A stretch of 50,107 nucleotides of DNA from Basidiobolus meristosporus CBS 931.73. Its lineage: Eukaryota; Basidiobolomycota; Basidiobolomycetes; Basidiobolales; Basidiobolaceae. A program made the translations under genes and the position numbers. This document shows, piece after piece, positions 32,871 to 42,204 of the stretch; the first letter of the stretch is position 1, and each line of letters begins with the position of its first letter. The stretch spans positions 1 to 50,107 of the forward strand of contig MCFE01000645.1 of the NCBI GenBank assembly GCA_002104905.1. Direction: 5' to 3'. The notes under the pieces were generated by a model. That model saw only the letters and a list, made by a program, of their open reading frames with translations. It was not told the DNA's origin and ran no database searches.

Positions 32871-34133
32871 TTGGATCCCTGCCAACTTGCTCACTTTCTA
32901 TTACCATACACTCTATCACCTCCTACATTTGGGTGCATTGATTGAATATTGACTCTTTTTCATACTCCTTACTTCCTGACTCAATCATTTTGCTTACTTT
33001 TCAAATGTACAAGTTAATTTATCTCCGTTGAAACTTCAGTTGTACCTCAATTGCTAATTTTATTGACTTATACAAGTCTTTGTACCTTAGACTGACATTA
33101 AGCCCAACCCCACACTCAAAAAGTAACTCCATTAAATTCCAACAATTGATAAGTATTTCTGCTGTAACACTCTGGGTCCACAGCTTTAGTGGGACCCAAC
33201 AGCTGTTATGAATAGACACAAGGCATGAGGAAAAGCTAGGCACAGCAGGAAAGGACTTAGGTGTGGACCATCAAGGCAAGGCTGTTTATTCAAGATCTGT
33301 GTTTATCAGACTAAGGAATACTTAAGGGGGGATAGGACTATATATACTTTTGGGCTATACTGATGCCGAGAGATATTAGCTAATACTAATGGGGTTGTGG
33401 GGTGAGGCACAGCAATGGTGCTGGGGATAATGACATAGATGACACGGCACTGAGACAGGATGGGGAAATGGAATGGGTCACCTGATCATGTGACTAAGTC
33501 ATGTGACCTGGTATTTCCATATATGGTACTGGACTATGAAAAATACGATGGAAAGCTTCCATGGAATGTTCCATTGTGTAACAATGGTTTGGAATGGTCA
33601 GGAACTTTCTGGAAGGTGGTAGAAGGTTCCAGAAGGAATCTCTTAGAAATTGAGCTAGGAAGCTGAAACTTGGCATGGGTGTTCATGGTTATCATGTGAT
33701 CATGACAACAGCTTTATGTCACTGTTCATTAACTGGTTCCCACACATCCTGGTCTTCAGCTGGTACTGCAAGTTCTAGCACCTCATCTGCCAGTCTTTGC
33801 CATAAATCATTGTAATATTCCAGTGCATCTTCTTGAGCACTGCTCTTGAAGTAGTGCTGTACCTCTTGGTGTGCCTATTAATGTTCCTAAATTCCACAGA
33901 AGGCATTGTGATAGTCTTTCAAGCTCTTGACATTGTAGCCTTGTCTGTCAGTAGGATCTCCACCCTGTCAACAATGGAGGATGTGGAGGCTGTGGTAGAC
34001 CAATTGCCTTTTTTGCAAACTCATCTACTGTGCTGGACTATAGCTCAACTAGCTGTGCTTCCAACTCTTGTGGAAACAGCTACTTTCTTGTTAATAATTC
34101 TTCTTGGCTATGATAAGATTCAGTCTGTTCCGG
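32871..34133 (-). pseudogene. Unrecognised protein-coding remnant, split by a solo LTR
   Basis: Minus-strand pieces read like a decayed gene: KSLKDYHNAFCGI, HYFKSSAQEDALEYYNDLWQ, LADEVLELAVPAEDQDVW (34010 to 33740), and after the LTR at 33204-33707 GPTKAVDPECYSRNTYQLLE, FNGVTFECGVGLNVS and LRYKDLYKSIKLAIEV to about 33019. Stops and shifts separate them. No family recognised. It could be a host-gene relic or part of another transposon. The stretch 32871-33018 shows nothing clear. Confidence 0.45.
33204..33707 (-). repeat. Gypsy-C short solo LTR, 504 bp, with target duplication
   Basis: TGTTATGAATAG...GATCATGACA on plus (TGTCATGATC...TTCATAACA on its own strand). Flanked by acagc at 33199-33203 and 33708-33712. 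Defines a complete LTR shorter than the 856 bp form. Confidence 0.8.
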
Positions 34134-34779
34134 TGTGGTGGTGTAGAGGTACTCCTGGGAGAAGCTACACAACTCAAGGTGTGTGAGGTGTCTGATGGGT
34201 GCAATAACCTCTAGGTCTAAACTGCTGGTGTCTTTGTCAGTATGTCTCTATGGTAAAAGCTCCTGCTTCTCTAGCTTCCTAGGTGCTCCAAGTGTCTCCA
34301 AAGGCCTCTGTGTGTCTTGTGCACTACCCTGAAAAGCTCCTTGATGGCAGGTCTGAGATGTACTGTTGAGGGCAGGTGCAGTGATCAGCTGCTAATCAAT
34401 AAGGTAGAAGTGTTACTGATAGAAGGGATGATTTATTGATGAGGGATTGCTTTCCCTTAAATAATTTTCCTGATTGTCAAGTGATTACTAATGACAAGGT
34501 TCTAGAAGATTCTAGGTATCAGTGGAATTCTTGATGACATCACTGTGAGCTAAAAATATGCCAAGAATGTCCTGGAAGGTTCTAAAAGGCACAGCACTCT
34601 CAACCAATCAGGAATCAGTAGTGTGAAACCTGTGCACGTAGGAATACCATATATGGTATTGAAATGGTAGGGATGGTAACACAGACCTAGGTCATGTGTC
34701 ATGGGTACTGACGCGGGTACTTGCCTTATATAGATAAATCTACTGATCACAAAGCTGAATAACATCTGGGATAACTAAT
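34134..34779 (-). repeat. LTR-D, a divergent relative of LTR-B (-)
   Basis: Starts tgtggtggtgtagagg like LTR-B reversed and keeps its order (gatttattgatgagggatt, caagtgattactaat, gaatcagtag, catatatggtattg), but about 350 bp of LTR-B sequence is missing. Broken at 34780 by the palindromic element; a short continuation lies at 35530. Confidence 0.6.
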
Positions 34780-34782
34780 GCT

Positions 34783-35522
34783 ATTAGACTTGTTCCGTTG
34801 GATAGTGCCACATTGAGCCATGAGTGCCAAATAGTGCCATAGTGTGCCTGAGAGTCATAGCAAACCTAAACTTGGCCACAGAGTGTGACATATAGTTCTG
34901 CTTATTCATGCAAAGCAGCCCCTGTGTTTCACCTACTGTGCGGGAGAAAATCAATTTTTTTACCTTTTTTTTGAGATCAAAATTGTGCATGATGTAATAG
35001 ATCACAGACAGACTGAAGATATGCATCTGGTACATAATACCCATGGCACTCTAAATCTAGCCCCACAGGCTTGTAGCATGTCACAAAAATGCATGGCACT
35101 ATCTTGGTCCACTGGTACTATCTGGCACTATAAGTGCTTTGTATAGGTTCTACTTTAGGGCTAATATTTAAATATAGTGCCAGATAGTACCAGTGGACCA
35201 AGATAGTGCCATGCATTTTTGTGACATGCTACAAGCCTGTGGGGCAAGATTTAGAGTGCCATAGGTATTGTGTACCAGATGCATATCTTCAGTCTGTCTG
35301 TGCTCTTTTATGTCATGCACAATTTTGATCCCAAAAAAAAGGTAAAAAAATTGATTTTCTCCTGTACCGTAGGTGAAACACAGGGGCTGCTTTGCATGAA
35401 TATGAAGAGCTATATGCCACACCCTGTGGCCAAGTTTAGGTCTGCTATTACTCTCAGGCACACTATGGCACTATTTGGCACTCATGGCTCAATGTGGCAC
35501 TATCCAACGGAACAAGTCTAAT
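34783..35522. mobile_element. 740 bp palindromic (fold-back) DNA element
   Basis: Two near-identical 350 bp inverted arms (34783-35132 and 35173-35522) separated by a 40 bp loop. Outer ends are ATTAGACTTGTTCCGTTGG and its complement. Each arm has iterated AGTGCCA motifs at both its outer and inner ends. ataactaat occurs at 34771-34779 and 35521-35529, overlapping the arm by two bases, and is likely a target duplication of about 8-9 bp. No gene: the two similar open frames inside the arms are mirror images of each other. Probably a non-autonomous element moved by a transposase in trans. Confidence 0.75.
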
Positions 35523-35529
35523 AACTAAT

Positions 35530-35600
35530 CAGGGTAAACATCATATGGGGATAATACTGATAATATGGGCAAAAGAAGAATGGGATAATACTGATAAGAT
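35530..35600 (-). repeat. LTR-D continuation
   Basis: cagggtaaacatcatatggg and gataatactgat resemble the LTR-B stretch after ggggtaacttatgc (38810-38880), as expected if the palindrome split LTR-D. Truncated soon after. Confidence 0.4.
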
Positions 35601-36760
35601 AATATGTGGATAAGTATATTATAATGACTTCTTGAGTGGTCAATACTTTTTCCTTAATAAGTGTTGTGCTAATGCATCTATGTCTGTCTGCTTGTCCCTA
35701 ATTGGCACTCTTCTAGCTACCTGACATCTGCTTGACATTTGTCAGGAGCTTTTGGCCCTGCTTGTATCAGGCCCTTGAGGAAGCCACATGTTTTTAGCCA
35801 TAGCACCCATGTTCTTCATCCTCTGATAGTTTCTGCTATTCTTAGGATACTTTCTTAGTATACCAATGCTGGCACAAAATCTGTTTACCTGTTAGAATCC
35901 AGCATAATGCTCATGGAACAAGTCATATGCATTGTGCTTGGCCTTGAGCTCCTGATGGTCCCATGGTATGCTGATCTCAAGGTGATATCAAGCTATACTT
36001 CTGACAGCCACTTGTATATTAGCCCACTCTTCATCAATACACTCAATGGCTTCCGAGCTCTTCAATGTCTTTTGATTTTTGGGCTTTGGTATAAACACCA
36101 TATTGTCTCCCTCCCATGATGTGATTGGTTCTTTTGTAAGCTTTATCTTTGGGCACTGTTGATATGCTTCAAAGACTGTACAGTGTTCCTCTGCTGTTAC
36201 ATTGGGAAGTGGCTCAATTCTTGGCTGTGATATTGAGCAACTTGAGCTCCTTCTTTGCAGCAAAGATAATGCTTTGTCTACTTGGGATTTTATTGCTCTA
36301 CATGTTTTATCTGCTCATCCTGCTTCTAGACTATATCCTGATTTCTCTGGGCCATTACATCTATCCTATCAGCCCTGGCACCTAATTGCTTCCTTAATGC
36401 TTTTGTATGAGCTGACAACATACTTGATAATATGGGTGGTGGTGATGTTATGACAGCCATTTGCTGGTCTTCAACTAAGGGTACTGCAATTGCTACATCC
36501 TTGTCTGCCTGAGCATAACAGTCAGCTTGTGAGTTGCAGAGGTTCTCTATTGCCAACGTGAATGAGAGCCCAAGGAGTCTGCATTATTACCTTCAGTGGG
36601 CACACTGTTAACATGGCCTTTTTTGGAAGTAGCCCTGCTTGTTGCACTGAGTTTCAAAGCAGGCTGTTGTCCTACTGTTCTTCTGCTGCCATCAGCAGTG
36701 GGGCTTTGTTGGGAGCCAGACAGCTTTGCCTCATTTTTTGGCATCATATATATGGTAGTG
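35601..36760 (-). pseudogene. tnp2-element accessory gene (copy 2)
   Basis: Minus strand: a start region MPKNEAKLSGSQQSPTADG with a basic serine-rich stretch, then ADKDVAIAVPLVEDQQMAV, a coiled-coil-like ALRKQLGARADRIDVMAQRN, WEGDNMVFIPKPKNQK and EAIECIDEEWANIQVA, and finally NYQRMKNMGAMAKNMWLPQG. About 350 codons with several stops. It points away from the tnp2 gene starting at 36861. The same divergent pair occurs at 41811-42170, so it is a regular part of the element. Domain unknown; possibly a DNA-binding partner of the transposase, an inference from layout only. Confidence 0.5.
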
Positions 36761-36860
36761 AGTCAATCCAAAGGGAGAATATGTTTGCAAATACATGTGT
36801 ATGTGGTGCCACAGCTTTATTCATGATGCTTACTATGGTGGGTCATCATTGAATCTTACA

Positions 36861-37910
36861 CTCATATAGGTGCAATGTCTCAAATACAAGACTGTCTTAA
36901 ATTCACATGAGTATTGACCTGAAAGGGATATAATAGCAATACATTGTTGATGGTCAAACTGCTTACCCCATAGACAAGACTAGTTTGACCCAACACTATA
37001 AGAGAAAGGAATAAAGACCATGTGGCTATTGTAGCAAGCCTCACAGTCATGAAGCATGTAGACAGCATAGGAAGCAATAAAAGGATCATGGCCTGAGTTT
37101 TGCCACACAAGTCATATTTGACCATTCATCACTGTACCAACATTATCTTGCCGGCCAGTTGATACCTCCACATTGGCACCTTCCCTCTTTGTCACCTTGT
37201 GCTAATTGAGTAAGGTGAGCTAGTGATGCCTTTAGGCTCACCTCAGCCTTCTGAATATGGCATGCAGAGTGATAGACCTGACAAAGAAGGTTCACTGATG
37301 GATTGTGTGCCCATCTTCCCTGACAACAGTACCATGTATTAGCCGGGTCAAATCCCAAGATGCAATGTGAAAACGCCCATAGAAACAAATGCCAAAGATA
37401 CTTTATGGAGCCAAGTGAGCCCACTAATCCATCTACTGGTGAATGATGAAATGATGTGGCCAGAGAAGTGGCATGTTTCCACCAATATCAGTAATGGGGG
37501 CTTTGAGTATTTATTACTACTTCTTGCCAAAATAATTCCAGGATGCAACTTACCATGTATATGGTACAAGTGGACAACCGTCATATGGCTGACAACATAT
37601 GATCCAGGGACTGTCCTGATTCCAGCATGTGTTAACAGTTACATGGCATTCACATGCAAAAATGCTACCATTGTAATGTGTGCATATTGTCAGGAATCCA
37701 CCACCATTGCGGGAAAACATGGTTCACATTTTGGATATATTCTGGTACTACCCTGTCTGAGGAAGCTAATGCAGTCCAACAAATATTACAAGGCTATACA
37801 GTACTGCACTCAGTATCAATGAAGCGCAAACATATCTGATATATATGATGGCAAACATTACAAACAGCTAAGGAGTAAGGCTACTTTGAAGGTACATATG
37901 ACCTTACCAT
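36861..37910 (+). pseudogene. tnp2-like transposase, N-terminal half (copy 2)
   Basis: Parallel to 42250-43300. Decayed CN(V)xxxxR Cys motif near 36870, the stretch DTLWSQVSPLIHLL...MMWPEKWHVSTNISN at 37390-37490, and a Cys/His cluster with CYHCNVC and GIHHHCGKTWF around 37660-37730. Numerous stops. Interrupted at 37911 by LTR-B. Confidence 0.55.
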
Positions 37911-38981
37911 TGTGGTTGTGTATAAGTCCAAGGGAGAGATGCATCCAACACTTCTCAAGTGTTTTGTGTGTGGGGTGTTCACTGGGTGCAATAAACTCTG
38001 GCAAAAGCTTGCTAGGAATACTTGGGTTCTGTCTCTAATCTAATGTGAAAGGGATTAAAGCCACAAGCTTGTCAAGGGAAAACTATTGAGCTACAATCCC
38101 CAACTTAGTTGGCGTCTTAACAAAAGTATGTGCTGGGTTCAGCATCCTGTGAAATGACAATGTACTAAAGCTTCCAAAGTCAAAACAACTGTAAACTCCA
38201 CCAGCAGGGACTTGATAAGAATGCAGCTGTGGTCAATAGTTACAAATACAGAAAAGTATTGTTGCCTGTACAAGAACAAACTTGGGAAAGAATCAATTAT
38301 AATAAAAGATACCTACTCTGAGTATCCCTCACTAGTAGGGCCTCCAAGGTCAGTTGGCTGTCAGTGCAGTTTCCTGGGAGTGTCCTGTGGTCTGGGGTTG
38401 GAAATTCAGCTAGCAGCAGGTAGCAGTGATCACACTAATCAACAAGTTGGTATATTGATAAAAGGGATGATGATTTATTGTTGAGGGATAGCCTCCCTTA
38501 TATACATTTCTCACTGGCTAAGTGACTACTAATCATGGTGTTCCAGAAGGTTCTGGATATCAATAGAAATCTTAATGACATCAGAATGACCTAAGAATCT
38601 TCTAAGTAGGTGCTGGAAGGTTCTAAGAGGTACAGCACATCCAACCAATCAGGAATCAATATTCTGAAACCTGTGTAACATATGGACACCATAGATGGTA
38701 TGGAAATGGTAGGGATGGTGGCATGGGTTAATCATGTGTCACCGGTACAGGCGCAGGTACTTGCCTAATATAGAAGCAGTTATAGCTGGTATTCCTACAT
38801 AAAGTGAGGGGTAACTTATGCAATAAGGTAAGCAGGTGTGATAGTCATCCGGCTTATGGGATAGTACGGATTGGGTAAGACAAATTGGATAAAACTATAA
38901 TAAGTGTAGTAGAGATATAGGGAAGTAGAAAATATGGGAATGAGCACACCTGTCAGTGGGTGTCACTGTCACCCCACTACA
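37911..38981 (-). repeat. LTR-B, full length, 1071 bp (-), inside tnp2
   Basis: tgtggttgtg...accccactaca on plus. The tnp2 reading resumes at 38982 (ctgttgccttagcac, compare 43305). Flanks accat and ctgtt differ. Good reference copy for LTR-B. Confidence 0.8.
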
Positions 38982-39990
38982 CTGTTGCCTTAGCACTTGA
39001 TGAATTCTCATTAAAGAAGTACTGGATCAGCAAATTCTGCTGGCCACATATTCTCTTCAATGAGAATCTGCCACCCTTCTCACAGTATCAGAGCAATAGT
39101 CCAATGGTAATCTCTGTGGTATTGGGGCCTAAATAACTGCACAATCTGGATAGCTACCTGTATCCATTGCAGGATGCATTTTGTATGCTTTGCAGCAGGA
39201 TATCAGTAAATAGCTGTCATTTAAAAGTGTACATTATTATCTGCATTGGAGATGCCCCAGCCATCAGCCAGAGGGCAGGTTCTTTCTGGCACAATGGATG
39301 GTATTGCTGTTGAATGTGTGAGATCCAGGGGATTTATTCCATAGCTCCCACACATTATTATTGCTCTAACACCCAAACTAGAAACATCATCTTCTCACAG
39401 AGAAAACATACAGAGGTAAGCAGGCAATTGCAGCAAAGTTGGCAAGCTATAAGCCATTGGCCAGAATATGGAGTCAATCAGAAGCCAGAGATACTTAAGA
39501 TAGAGGGTATCTGTCAGAGCAAAAGTTTTACTCTGGGAGCAATGCATTGGCTTTTCAACAAGATCCTTACACTGATGACCAAGTTATACATGGGGCATTT
39601 CAAGCTAAATGAGCACTTCAAGATACCAGAAATTTTTGAAAGAATTGGCAAGATACTAGAGAGTATCTGATGCACTAAGTACTTTTCATGGGCTCCAATC
39701 AATATTCATATGCATATGCAACAGTACCAGTGCAAAGACTGGATGAACTGGATATGTATTTATTCAAGTGGCACTCTGAAGCCATTCCTACCAAGAGTAC
39801 ATTGGAAGCATTGGGAGCTGTATGTGGACATTGCGGGAATATTTATCCATAAGTGGATTACCAATAGTGTTAGTTTGCGATCTGCCATAAGATTGTTAAG
39901 AGGGTCACTAATTCCAAGCTGCTGATACTATGACAGTCTCTAAGCAGGATCCTGACAGCTGATCTGGATTGGATCCACCTGCAGGACCAA
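38982..39990 (+). pseudogene. tnp2-like transposase, central and C-terminal part (copy 2)
   Basis: Contains a decayed GDAPAIS...GF-GH...C-C motif (39245-39320), open frame 39314-39670 with CEIQGIYSIA, SRQLQQSWQAI, LGAMHWLFNKIL (the family's DxMHLL site) and FKIPEIFERIG, then CKDWMNWICIYSSGTLKPFL and HWKHWELYVDIA (39710-39870). Ends at about 39990, where element X gene1 sequence starts, so the FPMER-type C-terminus is missing. Fewer stops here than in copy 1. Confidence 0.6.
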
Positions 39991-40004
39991 ATTATTTTTC
40001 TTAG

Positions 40005-41020
40005 GGTATGTGAGAAGATATATAGCAAGACAAGTCTTAAAATCAGAAATGAGCTGAGAGTGAGGGGATTTGATGAGGAAGCTGCTTGCAAAAAATTCTG
40101 CATGCACTTTGCACAGTACAGGCTGGACATGTCCGTTTTTGCCCCAACTTTGGGAGCCAAAGAGATATTGAACAAGTTTTTGCCTTGAATGACTAATGTA
40201 CTACATGATATATTAGTAGAGCTAAGTGGCTTACAAGAGCAATACACACATGACTCATCAAGGCATCAGTTCCAAAGTGTCAGACAGAGGGCAAGTGAAT
40301 ACCTTGAGGAATCAAAAGGTGAACTTCAAGTTGAAGAATACAGACCCCAAGCAACTGCATCCAGATAATACAAGCATACCTTGTTGATTCCTTACCATCT
40401 GCTGCAATGTTGGCATGCCAGCACATGTCAGTCCAATCTATACCAATACCCTTCACAAGAGCACCCTGTAATGAGTCAACATGTGTCATGTCAATGAGTG
40501 CATGCTTGTGAGCAAAACTAACAGAACTCACCAAACTGTTCATGTAGACAAAAGATCATTGGAGCAGGCCAAGTTGTGTCAGCATGTTACATCACATCAA
40601 ACTCAGCTACGGGCTATGCTAGTGTATTAAGTTGCACCAGCTTGTGCTGGCATACCTGAACATCAGTAAGTTAATTCTGGTGAATTGACTAACAATGACC
40701 CACATGAAGTGCCTCCACCACCAGAGCCTTTGGCATGCAAAAGAACATGTTAGAGCACAGCACTTCAGGCTGGTTCCATTATATCTTCTGAATCAATTCA
40801 GAGCACTAAGCTCCAGTGTTGCACTCATCAACATGGAGGTAAAAAATTGACTACAAGAGCACAAGTAACTAAGATGATAGTCAACAAGGAGATAGTTTAG
40901 GTGTGCAAGGTGAATCATTAACACATTCTTTAGTAGTAATCTCTGTGAAGAAAGTACCTAGGAGAAGATGATGCATTGAATTGTTACCATATGTCATGAT
41001 CTAAATAACACTTTTTTTGC
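40005..41020 (+). pseudogene. Element X gene1, middle and C-terminal part (X3)
   Basis: Starts at VCEKIYSK (KMPANVCKKIYNK in X6) and continues RNELRVRGFDEEA, HFAQYRLDMSVFAPTLGAK, a stop, NVLHDILVELSGLQEQYT, QSVRQRASEYLEESKGEL, then a broken stretch, and the last part EVPPPPEPLACKRTC near 40690-40740, followed by LTTRAQVTKMIV. Useful for showing that PEPLASKRTRQR is the ancestral junction reading, where X6 has a stop. No known domain. Confidence 0.65.
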
Positions 41021-41625
41021 AGTTCAAATCAAGCCATTGCAAATGAGTGACCACTGAGTTTTTGTAAAAATAATATAAAGGTGGTCTCATACTTGTGATA
41101 GAGCCCTTATAATAAAACACTGCATATGTATACATCATTGTAACACAAGTGCAGCAATTTGATATGGTTCATACCCACCTGATTGGTTGCATGCTTGCAA
41201 TGACTCCTTGTCCAATTGCTAAGATCAGGGATTTATTTGCTCAATGGGCAAAATGGGATATCTGATGGCAAATCAGGTAGCATGTGTATTGGACAATAAG
41301 CCAATTGGGGGCTAAGAGCTTCAGAATACCAATAGACCAATCAGCCTTTACTATAGTGCCCAATTAGAGCGATGGTCACCAAAATGGTAAGTATTAGTCT
41401 AGCTTACAAAGTGATACACATTTATTTCCCTTTACATTGAAGAAACATATCCAAATACCATTTTTCCCCACAACAAAAGTAGTATCTAATTGCGCAAGTG
41501 ACTTAAATATTACCAGTTAACACAATTATCTAAGCCAACCTCACAGTGACTGATTGTGCTCTAGTGTGTTGAAGTAAGCACCAGTCTGCCAGAGTGAGCC
41601 AAATTGTGCCAATATGCAACATCAT
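41021..41625 (+). repeat. Element X terminal region after gene1 (X3)
   Basis: Follows X6 48060-47480 in reverse. Contains AATAAAAC near 41112 as a possible poly(A) signal and the open tail encoding PIAKIRDLFAQWAKWDI (41220-41272). Truncated before the terminus. Confidence 0.6.
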
Positions 41626-41654
41626 GCAATTCTTAGCAAGCATTTAGATAGCCT

Positions 41655-41810
41655 TAGCTTGTAGTACACCAGTAGCTAAGATTATAGGTGGCAAAGGGAT
41701 AATTTAGGTGAGCAAAGTAGCTCACCACAAGATGCTTTAGTAGTAATCTATGGAAGTAAAAAAACTAGATAATGATGCAGTAGTATTGAGATGTTATGAT
41801 TTATCACCAT
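41655..41810 (+). repeat. Element X gene1 C-terminal fragment (X4)
   Basis: Short repeat of the gene1 end (ccagtagctaagattatagg, tttagtagtaatctatg), equivalent to 40858-41010. Joins tnp2 accessory sequence at about 41811. Confidence 0.5.
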
Positions 41811-42170
41811 CAGCATACTTGCTAATACTGGTGACGGTGATGTCATAGCGGCCACTTGCTGGTCCTCAGCCAATGGTACTTCATTTGCTACATTCTCATT
41901 TGCCTGAGCAATTTGGTCAGCTTGTGGCTCCACAGAAATTCTCCATTGCCTACTTGACTGCAAGCATTAGTGGTCTGAATTATTACCATCAGTGAGCACA
42001 TTGTCAACATGCTTTTTTTGGATGTGGCCCTGCATTGTTGCACTGAATGTCAAATCAAGCTTTTGTCTGACCTTTTTTTTGCTGCTGTCAATGGTGGGGT
42101 TTGGATGGGAACTAGTGAGCGTTGCTTTATTTTTAGTGGCAAATATATGGAAGTGAGTCCAAGCAATGGG
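41811..42170 (-). pseudogene. tnp2-element accessory gene, N-terminal part (copy 1)
   Basis: Minus strand: QIAQANENVANEVPLAEDQQ then VAAMTSPSPVLASML, aligned with 36440-36530. The upstream part (42000-42170) corresponds to the MPKNEAKLSG region with shifts. The rest of the gene is missing. Confidence 0.5.
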
Positions 42171-42204
42171 TAGGTAGTGTTACATATACATATAGATGTG
42201 GTGC

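Noticed and set aside
34784-35521. Two similar open frames of about 85 codons on opposite strands
   Set aside because: They are mirror images created by the inverted arms of the palindromic element and have no independent support as genes.
36562-36852. Plus-strand open frames near 36600
   Set aside because: They lie opposite the accessory gene of the tnp2 element, whose minus-strand reading is conserved in the second copy.
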